Source: Nautilus pompilius (lineage: Eukaryota > Mollusca > Cephalopoda > Nautilida > Nautilidae). From it: 64,000 nucleotides of DNA. The translations under genes and the position numbers were made by a program. Location of the stretch: NCBI GenBank assembly GCA_018389105.1, contig JACATO010000334.1:682001-746000 (forward strand), written 5' to 3'. Below the pieces are notes generated by a model, which saw nothing but the letters and a program-made list of their open reading frames with translations, searched no databases and was not told the DNA's origin. Below, piece by piece: positions 1-11,710 of this stretch; the first letter of the stretch is position 1, and each line of letters opens with the position of its first letter.

Positions 1-333
1 TGACTTTCTAAAAACGTGCAAGGGAAAGAGGAAAAAAAATGGTGTAATTTCTTCAAGTCGAAAAAATGTCGAGGGTTTTAGCAGAGCAACCAACGATACA
101 GCATCCGGTTCGCCCTTTAATTTCCTTTCTCCGTCAGTGGCTGCTACGTCAGACACAGCGACGCAGAAGAATTCCGCCGCCACGTGGCGTTGGTGAGGAC
201 ATTTACAACGAGTGAGATCCGAGACAGTAGCCTGAACATCCAAAACAAGATATCCTTTTTTAATTGTGTGTATCGCGCGCATCGGGAGGCAGGCATCGAT
301 ACCGTTCGGATGATTGCTCTCGATGAAGCCATC

Positions 334-401
334 GCGCGACGCGATAAGCCGTGTCGACTCGAGGCCCGCGCGACGCGATAAGCCGTGTCGACTCGAGGCC
401 C
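334..401. repeat. 34-bp direct tandem duplication
   Basis: The unit beginning GCGCGACGCGATAAGCC is present twice, head to tail (334-367 and 368-401), with no difference that I can see. Two identical copies suggest a recent duplication or an assembly duplication. Confidence 0.9.
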
Positions 402-634
402 GCGGGCGAGTTTAAGCGAGTGACCCGGACCGAGCAGCCATCACGACAGACCCGGCCCACCCCGTAAATCCCAAACTGGCCCCGACTCTCGAGCATTCTC
501 AAATACGCCGAGCTGGAGGGTGCGGATCATCCAAACGTTAACGCCTACGTGTTAACAGTCCGGTCCACGGATTATCTCGTGTAGGCCGCCCTCATCGAAG
601 GCGTCGTCTATGACGCACCGGTAACGTAGAAATG

Positions 635-646
635 GCGCATGCGCAG
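635..646. promoter_or_regulatory. NRF-1-like palindrome GCGCATGCGCAG
   Basis: The 12-mer matches the consensus bound by the NRF-1 family (YGCGCAYGCGCR). A second copy lies at 17501-17512. No gene start is visible beside either one, so function is not shown; this may be chance or a relic promoter. Confidence 0.2.
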
Positions 647-900
647 CAAACATACGGCGCGACAACTGATCTTGTGGGTTTCCGTTATGTCGTATCTACC
701 TTCATCCGCTGAAGAGCGCTTCTATCGCTTCTGTCGCTAGAATATAATGCTTAGCGTTAGTAACAGCAAGGTCTGGGGGTGAGTGAAGGTTGGGGATTCC
801 ATCGAGAGAGAGTTGTGAAACCTTTTTAATTTATTCTGTCAGTCAGAGTTAAACAAAGCGCGGATACCTTTATTTAACAAAAAAAAAAAATATGAATATT

Positions 901-1897
901 TAATAATTTGAGTTTCTTTTGCCCGATCGACCGCGCAGTTACTCAGCTTCTTTCGACTTCGTTCACGCTTAGGCCAGGGAACAGCGACGTATCTGCGACA
1001 ACCTTCTGAGAAGACTTAAAGAGATTTCGCAACGGAACTCCCAGTGGAATACGGGGAAAGTCGCCCGGGCAGGTCTGATAGGCGACGCACCTGCCGGGCA
1101 ACGACTTACAGCTAATTAGCTGGATCACAGCGGCAAAGCCGGCACGGACCGTTCGTTAGCAGCGAGGAGGCAATGAATTCAGCAGCTTACCTGTCGGGAT
1201 CCGGGCTCAGCTTCGGCCACCGCCGCGATGATCATGGCGGCGCAGGTAACGTAAACCAAGGTGTGGCACGGACTTCTGCCGCCGTCGCGCGCCATCGTCT
1301 CGAGCTGACCACTGGTTTCCGGGTGCTTTTGTAGGTAGCCTTGCAACGATTGTTCGTCCGTCGCCCGAGCACCACACACGCGATGGCATTAATCCGTTTG
1401 CTCTCTCTCTCTCTCTCTCTCTCCTCTCTCGTCTTCACGTTCGAACCCTAACAGAACCCGATCAACTCCATACCTCGTCGTCGTCAGTAACACGAATTCA
1501 CCGCTAGCAAGGTGACGTATCCATGCCGTTTTCCCATAATTGGTTGATTCCCGTCTCAAGAGTCAGCGATTTTTTTTTGTTTTTTTAAAAAAATAATAAA
1601 TAGATTTTTTTTAAAAAAATGATAAAATCCTCGTGCGGCAGACAAATGAGATGGCGATGGCTCCGCAGAATTTCTAAAATCTCGAGCTGGTGACTCGGAG
1701 AATTGGTAATGGAAACTCCCGATTTCCTGAAAATACAGCATCACAGATTATAGCCAGTGCACTTTTCACTCTGCTGGTGTTTTAAAATATGCACTTAGTG
1801 GAAGAACTGTAGAATACCTCTACTGTTACTTCTGTATAAAAATAAACAGGGTTAATTAATTTCAAGATGACGAAAGAACTTTCAATTAGCATACTCA
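901..1897. other. No gene seen; contains (CT)n and poly-T tracts
   Basis: A pure CT run lies at about 1401-1430 and an AT homopolymer-rich patch at 1569-1620. No coding or RNA feature is supported. Confidence 0.5.
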
Positions 1898-1913
1898 GAG
1901 TATATTATTAGTA

Positions 1914-1951
<38 letters not shown>

Positions 1952-2053
1952 TTATTATATTATTATTATTATATTATTATTATTATTATATGATTATTAT
2001 TGTTGTGTGTTGTGTTGTTGTTGTTGTTTGGTTGTTGGTGTTGTTGTTTTGTG

Positions 2054-2084
<31 letters not shown>

Positions 2085-2232
2085 ATTATTGATTATTCTA
2101 TTATTATTATTGTTGTTGTTGTTTTTGTTGTGTGTTGTTGTTTGTTGTTGTTGTTTTATATTCTTGTTGTTGTTGTTGCTGCTGCTGCTGCTGCTGTTGT
2201 TGTGTTATTTTATTATTGTTTTTGTTGGTGTG
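1898..2232. repeat. Compound microsatellite (TTA)n/(TTG)n/(CTG)n
   Basis: Runs of TTA pass into TTG with GTTTTGTGTTG interruptions, return to TTA, and then pass into TTG and a short CTG run at about 2178-2197. Open frames through it are poly-Ile/Leu/Val artefacts of the repeat. The array at 9355-9582 has the same layout. Confidence 0.95.
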
Positions 2233-2489
2233 TGCTGAAAATAATTCAAATTTATTATAAAATCAAAAGTGCAGAGTCTCTTTCTCTAAGTAGTTTAAAA
2301 AACTCCAGTATTGTGGCCGGTATGAGTAATAATAATATGACAACCACTAGACTAGGATTATAAGATAATGACGAGAACCTTATCAAATTGACTCGCGAAA
2401 GTAATGGATACGATAGTAAACACATCAGACCTCGGATAGGGGATGGTTCGTGCAGAACTCCTTCCAATTGATCGGAGAAATTGCGCATT

Positions 2490-2798
2490 AAATAGACATA
2501 GATAAGTCCCCCCCCCCAACACCCCAGGCTTTCCTGGAATTAGACAAGTCAGAAGCGTTTGATGGGTAGAATTAAGTTGTCTGCTCAGAGTGCGACGCTT
2601 TAAATCTAGGGAAAGACTTTATTAGACGGACAAAGCCTGGGTATACCAGGGCAAACGTTAGTCAGAACGGCTATGGGTGTGTGTACTTTAAACAGAACAG
2701 AGGAGTAAGGCAAGGCGGTCCTCCGAGAGCTGTACTTTACGTATAGGTAGATTCGAAAAAATAAGAATAATAATAAATAATAATAATAATATAATAAT

Positions 2799-2829
<31 letters not shown>

Positions 2830-3350
2830 TCAGTACGCCGATGGCATCCAGATCACAGTCTGTGACTTTACCAATTTAGATACCATTGGTTTTTGTTTGT
2901 TTTTTTCGTGCTACGTCTAGTGGTTGGATTTGAATAAACGCATCCAAGACCGAAGCAGCAGAGCTGGTATCCCTCTGGGATCAGCAACACAAGCCGGCAG
3001 TCAAAAAAATCGGCTAGAATAAGGAAAAGATTTTGAGATTCTGGGTGTTTGTTTATCCCCAGCCGAAAACTTAAGCGTAGATAGCGACAACGGGTAGAAG
3101 CTGTTTTTGAAGAGACTCAGAAACTAGAAGGGCTGACAACCCCCGTAACCCGAGCATTGTGGGTAAGGAAACGGTGCCCCGGACATTTTTTTTTTAAATA
3201 AGGGGTTAGAATCATGCCGGAAACCGAGCTACTCGATTCCGTATGGCAAGATGGGAAACACCTGGTGAGAGGAATACGGTCCATCTTATCCGATACCAAG
3301 AAGGTTTGGGAGATAAGCGGTACTAGATGTAAATTAAGGTAGATTTGTTC
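2490..3350 (+). pseudogene. Decayed non-LTR retrotransposon (LINE) reverse transcriptase
   Basis: Reverse transcriptase landmarks occur in order on the plus strand. At 2687-2746 a frame reads FKQNRGVRQGGPPRAVLYV and then a stop, matching the family block RGVRQG(D/C)PLSP. At 2834-2866 YADGIQITVCD matches the catalytic YADD block with its second Asp changed to Gly. At about 2937 NASKTEA matches the downstream KTE block. A frame near 3088 (VEAVFEETQKLEGL) resembles the region after the palm in L1/Tx1-type elements. The two catalytic blocks are separated by an (AAT)n microsatellite at 2759-2830. Stops, frameshifts and the lost Asp make it inactive. The clade is uncertain; the LINE assignment is fairly secure. 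Confidence 0.7.
2759..2830. repeat. (AAT)n microsatellite inside the LINE relic
   Basis: An imperfect AAT/AATA run sits between the two reverse transcriptase motif blocks of the LINE remnant, replacing the coding sequence expected there. Confidence 0.9.
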
Positions 3351-5300
3351 TAAAAAAAAAATGACTACGACAGGTGCGTCGGGCCCCTTAATACCTACAA
3401 CGGGACAGCTATCATACGCTGTCGATTAGTTAGTCACCGAAAGTTCTGTAACAACCTTAGTAAATTCCACAGGCATAGTTTAGTAGCATGGAAGGAGAGA
3501 AAAGCTGGCTATAGCTGGGAATTCACTTAAAACTCATGGAACTTCTTCAAAGAAGCGTTAACGAAAGTCTCACGGGAAAACATATGGTTGGAATTAATTC
3601 AACAATTGGCAAGGATACCTGAACACGGGACCCCGTATTTCATCTGTGCTCAGACACAGGGTGGGAGGAGGTACGGGACTCCATCCAACATTTGGCGCAA
3701 CACGAGAAAACAGACCGGGACAAATTCTCGGATAGACCACAGCAACAAGTTAGCAATGCACATCTGAAACGCCTCCATCTAAGGTCTCTCTGCCCTTCGA
3801 TACCCGAGAGGCAGGTAAAGCGAGCAGTTTTCGATCGACACTCGAGGCACAGAACAGAGCTGGTTCCTGGCTCCGTCGACCGAACCATCGCAGAGCCCCA
3901 GAGGAGAGAATCCCCCCCTTTTTTTTTTTTTGGAAGGATGCGGTTTGCATCACCTAAGGGGCCACCCCGGATTTTTTTAGATTATAAGCGACCACTGAAG
4001 GTGTATTCCTGCGATCGGTTGCGTCGAAACGGTTTTGGAATCATCTCGAGAGCAGAGGTGGTAGTATTTCTTCGCGTTAATGTAGAAGGCCTAAGTGATG
4101 CCGTCGTCCCCCCGGATGTCTTCGCGAGAGCAGCCAACCGCCACCCATACGTGAAAGCCGGTGATAGCAACCGGTTCCTTTCTTTTAATATCTAAATCTT
4201 CACGACGATAAGATAGGTGGCGCTATCTAAGGTATTGCCAACTCGACGATCTATTAAGGGCGCCGTGGTACCGGTATGGATCATTCGTGAACATCTTCAG
4301 CAGGACTGGCATCTCGAACGTAGGTGAGCGTCACGAGGCGGTTGGTACCCGCGTTTCAAAAGTGTCCGTAGACATTACGTAGAAGGCAGAGAAAATGGTC
4401 ACGGGGTATACAGAACTACCTGCCCCCCTTCCCTGTTATGAGAAGCATCGGATGGAGAACGTGTATGCGCCTGGAATGGTTTTTTTACCGTTTTTGTGTT
4501 GTTTTTGTTCTTTAAATTCCCTTCGAGGCTTTTAAGCAATATCCAAACGGATTTTAGAAGTCACTTTGCGTCGGTTTTTTTTGTTTTTTCCTCTTTCTCT
4601 TTCCTAACTGCCATGGAGTGGTTAATTCGTATTTGTCTCGATATTTAATCATATTGCTCATCTGTATCATGGATTTGCTTTTAAAGGATCCCGAGGTGTT
4701 TAAAAATCGGCCTCCAGCCACCAATGTTTTCAACAGCCGCACCAAGAATAGCATCGCCAACCCTTCGAAATGAGAGGGATAAACCTTCCATTAATGAGCA
4801 GGTGGATGCTGAAACATGGGATTAACTGAAACCCAACTTTAATAACATGCTTTTTTTAGGAATTGCCTAGCAATTAGACAGGTATAATCTCAGACCTCTT
4901 GGTTGTAACAGTCAGTGGGCGAATTTAAAGCTTCCATATCCAACACCTTTTAACGAAGTCTTGTTTAATGACCAATGAAGTTAAAAAAAAGAGTACGATA
5001 TTTAAAGAAACGATAACGAATATCAGCTTTTTAAAAAAAAAAATAGTCACTAAATATTAATAGATATTAATAAATAAGATTTCAAAACAAGAGTTTGCTT
5101 ACCAAAAAATTTACTAACTGGTTAGGTATAAAAATAGTTACGCTTTAAAAAAATTAAATTTGCTGAATAGTGGAATTAGTTTGAGCAGTATACAGCTTTA
5201 ATTGTTTAGCAGAAAACGTGTTTTATAGTGAACTATTACAAATGTAACGTGGAGTTTAAAGATATAGTACCAAAAATATTATTTTAGTGCTTAACTACTG
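3351..5300. other. No gene supported; possible LINE 3' remains
   Basis: The longest non-repetitive frame is 3692-4195 (+, 167 codons). It contains poly-Phe from a T homopolymer and shows no domain I recognise. It could be the 3' part of the preceding LINE or non-coding. The rest (4200-5300) is AT-rich and featureless. Confidence 0.4.
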
Positions 5301-5480
5301 CAGTGTGATATTAAAACCAAACTTTATTTCCTTTAGGAATATTATTTTGTAATAGAAAAAACGTTAGTGTTGTTCTGTTTCCCTTAGTAATTTCTGAGAA
5401 AGATGAAGAAATTGTAACGAATTGGCAAACTGGAAATAAAAAGATTAAATTAAAGAATTTCAAAAAAATATTAACCCTAT

Positions 5481-5539
5481 CACACACACACACACACACA
5501 CACACCACACACACACACACACGCACGCGCGCGCGCGCG
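5481..5539. repeat. (CA)n passing into (CG)n microsatellite
   Basis: An AC run from 5481 is followed by alternating CG up to about 5539. Confidence 0.95.
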
Positions 5540-5642
5540 AAATTTGAAATAATTATAAAACATATACAAATTGGTATTAAATGCAAATGACACCTGATAG
5601 AATCCGTATGTCGTACAAAAATCAAATGCTGCAAAGTAGACT

Positions 5643-7180
5643 CCTGTGTTCATACACTGTGACTGGTTGTCATGCAAGCAATCAGTAAGTGCCACACCTG
5701 CAGAAGGAATACAAAGGTATAGGTAGTGACATCAGTGTGGTGTGGTGAAAAGGAAATATCACACGACAAGCAGGTAAAAACCGAATTCTTAGCTAGTGAA
5801 GGCTACTCCGTGTTGCAGACTGTAGTCCAATATCTTGCTTCAGAAGGAGCTGGATGCAAGACTCTGGGGAGGACTGGCGAAAATGGTATTTCTGTAATAT
5901 CTGTGGTCTATGAAGAGAGCCCGAACACTCGAAGACTAGCGTCCTCTACGGGGTAGATTACGAGCCAGTCTAAATCTTCGGAGTCACCGAGCTGCAAGTA
6001 CGGGTGCTAGCCTTTCTCCAAGAACAGTAAGATGCGCATCAGCGGTCCCGTCGTCCACGGTTCAGACCGTCGGTGAGTCCTCAGGCGACTAAGTTGTCCC
6101 AGTCTTGATTTGCAGGTCAATGGTGGAATTTTCGTGTGAGACGGCTTCCAAGAGGTCTGCGAACTTGTTGACGTATTCGATGGGCTCGCTGTCAACAGTG
6201 ACTACCGGAGGTGGTGGATCCGTTGGTTTTCCAGGTACTAGATGGTACAGGGTTTTGGAGTTTGTTTTTTTTTTGAGATGTTGAGTGAAAAGCCAGCTTC
6301 CCGTAAGCGCCATTAAGGAGATCAAGAGTTGTCTTCAATTCCAAAGCGGAGTGGGTGGTGACGGCACAATCGTCGTCGGCGTGGGTTTCAGAATTTGCCA
6401 TCGAGACGGTGTTGGATCTTCACGCCCGACGGTAAATGATCTTTGGTGAGCAGTAGGAGGACGGTCGTCAGGTATAGGTTGAAGGGGATATGGGCCAGCG
6501 GCACAGCCTTGCTTTACTCCTGACCTCTGTTTCAGAGTTCCGACAGAGACCGGTTGGGGTGACACCGTCGCCCGCTTCTCGGCTGAAGTCTCGTTAGCGC
6601 GAAGTGGTCTCGGTAGCTGCCCGAAAACCTAAATCTTTTCCGAAGAGAGACAACCAAACGACGAGGCTGGAATGGAGACAGGACAAACGAAAGGGTGGGA
6701 ATACCGAACCCGGAAGAAGATGCTCTTCACAGGTGAGTACAAGTCCGAACCGTTTGGAAATAATCGATGGCAGTTTCTGAGGAGGACCGGGCAGTGGTGC
6801 AACAGCTGCAGTAAAGGGTGGTGGGAGCTGCATATCAGCCAAGATTATCACAAAAAAATCGAGGTACGGGTTGGTTCTCATCCAAGATGCCACTCCTTCG
6901 GGAAGACATCTCAACGGACGGGGGATTCATCTTCCAACATGACAGTGGATCTAAGCATGCAACCACTGTGATGGAAAACTGTCTGGAACATAAAAGAGGT
7001 TGAGGAACCACATAAAGCTGATTTGGTCTGCACAAAATCGTGGTACGAATATCATTTATGAAGTTCATATGGCTACTGAGAAAGTCAAACAGCAACCAAA
7101 CACCTTGGAAGAATCGCGGAACGCTACAGGATATTTGGAACAACATTCCACAATCACATTAATAAGTACCAAATACTAAT
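5643..7180 (+). mobile_element. Tc1-like DNA transposon, decayed, split by a LINE insertion
   Basis: Two pieces of one Tc1-like transposase lie on the plus strand around an unrelated insert. The 5' piece (5643-5990) starts with a leader (GTGACTGGTTGTCATGCAAG) also found at 10.5 kb (reverse) and 22.1 kb, and continues with GEKEISHDKQV, like the helix-turn-helix start of Tc1 transposases. The 3' piece (about 6575-7180) reads KKMLFTGEYKSEPFGNNR (consensus VLFTDESKF, first catalytic Asp lost to Gly), then FIFQHDSGSKHATTV (consensus FQHDNDPKHT, second Asp kept), then SAQNRGTNIIYEVH (consensus WPAQSPDLNPIE) and KQQPNTLEE. Stops and frameshifts show that it is dead. The 1.54-kb total includes about 0.58 kb of insert. 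Terminal inverted repeats were not located. Confidence 0.75.
5995..6575 (-). pseudogene. LINE reverse transcriptase fragment nested in the Tc1-like element
   Basis: On the minus strand the frames read VSVGTLKQRSGVKQGC near 6565-6505 (reverse transcriptase SGVRQGC block), then HADDDCAVTTHSALELKTTL near 6385-6330 (a YADD-type catalytic block), then VVTVDSEPIEYVNKFADLL near 6220-6125 (the thumb-region EYVNKFxYLG block of many animal LINEs). The blocks are in the right order but in shifted frames. Tc1-type sequence resumes on both sides, so this is a 5'-truncated LINE piece inserted into the older transposon. The edges are estimated to about 15 bases. Confidence 0.75.
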
Positions 7181-7937
7181 GCACTGTATGACTTATTTTA
7201 CTTTTGTATATTTTCTGAAATAATGCATTGTGTGGGCATTATATACGTCTCTCAGTCGCAATTACTCATTATTTATACATATCCTCTGGTGTGTGTGTTT
7301 CTATAATTATTTCAGATACTCTATTTCTATAACTTTACATTGTATTTCACAAAGTTGTGTTATTGTTTATCTTTTTTCTTGTTTTTACCGGTGATGATCA
7401 GAATCTGCCATTACGGTTTAATGCGCAGACTCTGCTGGCGCATCACAGCAGTGTAAGCGGCCAGTTCCAGGCGTACATCGAAGGGGAGTGAATCTGCGAT
7501 GGAGTAGCATCGTTTGAAAAACTCGGGCTAGCGTGAAAATCGGATCTCTGCAGGCGGGCCGGATAAACACGATGGCATCAGAAAGATTAAGTTCTAGAGA
7601 GGAAAAAAGGACAAAAACAACCAACCTTCTGCTGCAGTTTGAACATTTCCCCTTTCAGAGAAATGAAGGGTGGGTGTGGCGTGGCGTGTTAAACAGAGCG
7701 TTGAGAGAATCTGCTGGCTGGCTAATCAGCCAATATAAACGTTTTCAAATATCGCGTTTCCGAAAGCAAATACACGCGAAGTAAAAAGTAAATGAACACG
7801 AATCAGATAACCAAGAGACGGAGGATATTTAATGTTCCTGCTAATCAACGTGGATACGCGGTTTTTGTAAATAATAAGAAAACGGAAGTACTTTCAATTT
7901 AAAGCGGTGCCAAACCAAGTCACGCTGCGATTTCTAA
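7181..7937. other. No gene seen
   Basis: AT-rich sequence with short frames only. The frame at 7533-7784 (+) has no recognisable domain. Confidence 0.5.
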
Positions 7938-7969
7938 ATTATTATTATATATTATTATTATTATTATTA

Positions 7970-8049
<80 letters not shown>
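7938..8049. repeat. (TTA)n microsatellite
   Basis: Near-pure ATT repeat of about 110 bases with two early interruptions. Confidence 0.97.
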
Positions 8050-8052
<3 letters not shown>

Positions 8053-9354
8053 AAAATCAGTTTAAGTTTCACTAGAAGGAAAATAAAAAACAATACACAC
8101 TTTCACCTTCTAACTCATTCAGAAACTGTTTATACAAAATTATCTGGTTCTCACAAGTAATAAATGAAAGTTAGTTTGTTTTTTTTATTATTAGAATTCC
8201 AATCTTGAACCAAAGTCGTTTGTTTCCTTTGCAGTGATTGGCTGAGTTTATTCCCTGCTTCGGTTGCTAGGTAATAGTTGCCGCAGTCACACATTCAAAC
8301 CGCAATGAATCCGTGTGACTGCGCGAGTTCTACATGTAAAAAAAAGGGGGGGTTAATACCAAACTCTTCGTATTCGAACACTAGGGATTCTTCTGTTCTT
8401 TCATGATTTCCAATGTCCTTGCCTGCTTCATTGTTTTTTCGTTCTCCAGAACCACCAGACAAAAATGGCTACGCCAGACAGCTTCTCTAGCCTCCATATT
8501 GTTTTTATCCGTGTGTACGGATACGAAGGAGCAAAACGAGTCGATTATTACTAATTTTTTTTTAAATAATAAAATAAACAGTTACATATTGTAACTGTCG
8601 TCTTACTGACTATGCAAGTAGTACATTCGGTGTGACTTTAAACCACCGAGGCCTGACGTTACTGCTAGATGACTGAACGCACCAGAAGACCGGTACGGTT
8701 TCCATTCACCAGCCAGCAAGGTCGCCCTACTATCTGGGATAGTTTCCGAAATTTTTCCTTTATTCCTCAAGTGCGACAGAACTCAGGAAAACCTCCTTCT
8801 CCAGAACATACAACTCTCGTAATCCAAGATCGTAAAACAAAACGATAGGCGCTGATGGAACGATTAAAGATGTCTCAGCTCGATATTGTGTAACCTAAAC
8901 GGAACAACAGCACACTAAGCACGGATAGTATAACGAATAAATTCAGGATTTAAAAAAAATCTATTATATAAGTAATCTTTCTTACTGACTATTAGATTTG
9001 TACATACATCAATCATCGCACTGTTTTGGTTCTATAACCCGTCAACCAGGAAAGAACGGCTACAACTACGCTGCGTTTTGAGCAGTACATTTAGATAATG
9101 CATTACGATGGAAGGGGTACAACTGTGACTGGCTTATTTATTAACTAGCGGAGTAAATGAATTAAAAATTATTGTATGCATTTTATCATTGCCAATGAAT
9201 GCACAGTCTAGAATGCCTTGATTTATAACTTCCTGTTGTTCGTTCATGTTGTCCCAGATTTCCTTCTTAGGGGATGTACTTTCATCTTTATTATGTCTGA
9301 ACCGTCAGTGATATTATCTTTATCAATAATAAATTGGACTTCTGTACTCTTCTT
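8050..9354. other. No gene seen
   Basis: AT-rich unique sequence; no coding, RNA or repeat structure that I can support. Confidence 0.5.
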
Positions 9355-9400
9355 CCTATTATTATTATTATTATTATGATTATTATTATTATTATTATTA

Positions 9401-9440
<40 letters not shown>

Positions 9441-9467
9441 GTTGTTGTTGTTTGTTTTGTGTTGTTG

Positions 9468-9504
<37 letters not shown>

Positions 9505-9537
9505 TATTATTATTATTATTTGTCTTTATTTTTATTC

Positions 9538-9580
<43 letters not shown>

Positions 9581-9582
9581 TT
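9355..9582. repeat. Compound (TTA)n/(TTG)n microsatellite
   Basis: TTA run, then TTG with GTTTTGTGTTG interruptions, then TTA again: the same layout as 1898-2232. The long hydrophobic frame through it (9334-9759) is a repeat artefact. Confidence 0.95.
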
Positions 9583-10204
9583 AGAATTCAATTCAATGTT
9601 TTACCTTCCGAGCAAGAAATTACAATCTTGTCAAAACTATTTGAAAAAAAATGTGCTCAAAAATTAAGTTCTGGAAATTCAAATACTCCAACTGTCGGAG
9701 ACAGAATAAAATTGTATTGTTGCCAAAACAAACTCTTGAGTTTCCCCCCTGTTATTTAACTTTCGTTTCACACTAATATCACAGTCCATTAAAATCGGGT
9801 ACACTGTTTTTGCCTGACAATTGTTTTTTGTTGTTGTTGTTGTTGTATTTAACGACGTTGATGCTGTTATATTTATTATCGAAATATCGCTGATATTACA
9901 CTTATCGTTCTCGTTGTAATCGTCGTCGCTATAATTATCATAATTATCGGCGCTTTTAGTTGCATCAGTTTCTTTGCTATTTATAGGACAGATTCAAAGA
10001 TGACTTAGCAACTTTAACTTTACAGTTTACTCAGTGATTCCCCTTTTGAAGAGCAAAGATTTAGATTTTCTTTTATTGTTATTTAAAATCCTCTTATTAC
10101 GATTATTTCCCTGCGATATACGTACAATCACGGTATTGGAAATGGTTATGAAAAAAACACGGGATATGCAAAATTAATCAGTAATGGAAACTCAGGGACA
10201 TCTA
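9583..10204. other. No gene seen
   Basis: AT-rich sequence with a short TTG run at 9829-9846; nothing else supported. Confidence 0.5.
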
Positions 10205-10548
10205 TAGTGCGCGTCACGACTCATCCGAAGTGTGTTTGGTTTCCGTTTGGCTTTCTCGGCAGCCACGTGACTTCCGTGTGGCTCTAATGGTATTCATGCC
10301 ACGATTTTGTGCAGGCCAGGTCATCTCTGTGGATGCTCGCTCCATCAGCCTCCTTTCACCAGTCCGGCCGAGAGCTCGGGGTCGCTGTCGTGTTGGTAGA
10401 TTATCGCCAACCCGTTCAGACTGGAATTTATCTGTAAAGAGGACCCGTTAACATCACTACCTGTACTTTTGTAGTCCCTCTGCAGGTGTGGCGCTTGCTG
10501 ATTGTTGCGTGACAGCCAGTCACGGTGTATGGACACAGGACTCCACCA
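10205..10548 (-). mobile_element. Internally deleted Tc1-like transposon remnant
   Basis: Reading the minus strand from 10548, the first about 95 bases repeat the leader found at 5643 and 22080 (GACTGGCTGTCACGCAACAA, then CGCCACACCTGCAGAGGGAC). Next comes VLFTDKFQSERVGDN near 10443-10400 (VLFTDESKF block). After a large internal deletion comes TWPAQNRGMNTIRATRKS near 10323-10270 (WPAQSPDLNPIE block). The leader is joined directly to mid-transposase and then to late transposase, so most of the catalytic core is missing. It belongs to the same family as the 5.6-kb element. Confidence 0.65.
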
Positions 10549-11047
10549 CGGAGCATTTCGTTCTTACGCATGAGATGTGATTCTAATTAATACCCAGTTT
10601 CCCCTCTGTTTGCTTAATTATTTCTAAGAGAGGGGGGGAGAGAGGTACGTACACTGTAAATTGCGTGATGGTGTTAAATGACCTCAAAGATGCAAACGAG
10701 AACATTAGGAAACGTAACATTCTCTCTACGGAAGAAGATTTCACAAGCACACAATGAACTAAATAATAAAGTAATTTAATTGGGGGGGAAGTAGATTAGG
10801 GAAAGTCAAGTAGGAACAAGATCATCGAGTTTTCTACCAGCTGCCAGCTAGTAAATCACGTGCAGGTTTCGCGATCGATTTTCCGCGAGCTGTCAGCGAT
10901 CACCAAGAGAGATCGGAGACGGGAACCCCGAGTTTGTTAGAAAAGAACTGCGACGGGTTGTTATCGGTCCGGTGGTTAGTCTTCGGGATAGCTGGAGAGA
11001 CCGGGGATCTGAGCTCGATCCTCGCAGATGGGGGGGGGGAGCGGCTT
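10549..11047. other. No gene seen
   Basis: Contains short G homopolymers; no supported feature. Confidence 0.5.
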
Positions 11048-11070
11048 CATCCCTCTCTCTCTCTCTCTCC

Positions 11071-11102
<32 letters not shown>

Positions 11103-11279
11103 CAGCTCTCTATCGCAATTCATCTCCCTCTATCTCCATCATCTCCCTCTCTCTCTCTCTCCAGCATCGCCCTCTCGCTCTCTCTCCATCTCTCTCGTCT
11201 CTCTCTCGATCGCTCTCGCTCTCTCTCCAGTCCTATATCTCTCCATCATCTCCCTCTATCTCCATCATTTTTCTCTCTG

Positions 11280-11312
<33 letters not shown>

Positions 11313-11710
11313 CTTCTCTCTCTCTCCTATCATCTCTCGCATCGCTCTCTCTCTCCATCATCTCCCCTCGTCTCCTCTCTCGCTCTCTCTCTCCATCATC
11401 CCCCCGCTCCATCATCGCTCCTCTCTCTCTCTCCTCTCTCCTCTCTCTCTCATCTCCCTCTCATCTACACCTCTCTCTCTCCATCATTCTCTCTCTCCCT
11501 CTCTCTCTCCATTCATCCCCCCCTCTCTCTATCTCCATCTCTCCTCTCTCCCTCTCTCTCTCATCATCTCCCCCTCTCTCTTCTCTCCATCATCTCCCTC
11601 TCTCTCTCCATCATCTCTCTCTCTCTCCCTCTCTCTCCATCATCCCCCTCTCTCTCTCCCTCTCTCTCTTCCATATCTCTTCTCTCTCTCTCCTCTCTCT
11701 CTCTCTAGCG
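11048..11710. repeat. CT-rich satellite with CCATCATCTC units
   Basis: About 660 bases of CTCTCT interspersed with CCATCATCTCCCTC words at irregular spacing. The Ser/Leu/Pro-rich frames that cross it in all three plus frames come from the repeat and are not genes. Occasional GCTCTCGC variants replace CTCTCTC. Confidence 0.95.

Larger units (their letters stand above)
1..900. other. No gene seen; GC-rich unique sequence
   Basis: Only short frames without recognisable domains occur here. The stretch holds a 34-bp tandem duplication at 334-401 and a palindromic GCGCATGCGCAG motif at 635-646, both listed separately. The remainder shows no repeat or RNA structure that I can support. Confidence 0.5.

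Noticed and set aside
1990..2363. Hydrophobic frames resembling membrane proteins (also at 9334-9759)
   Set aside because: Poly-Ile/Leu/Val arises from TTA/TTG microsatellites read in frame.
3692..4195. 167-codon plus-strand frame
   Set aside because: No recognisable domain, a homopolymer-derived poly-Phe stretch, and no splice or promoter context; kept only as a note.
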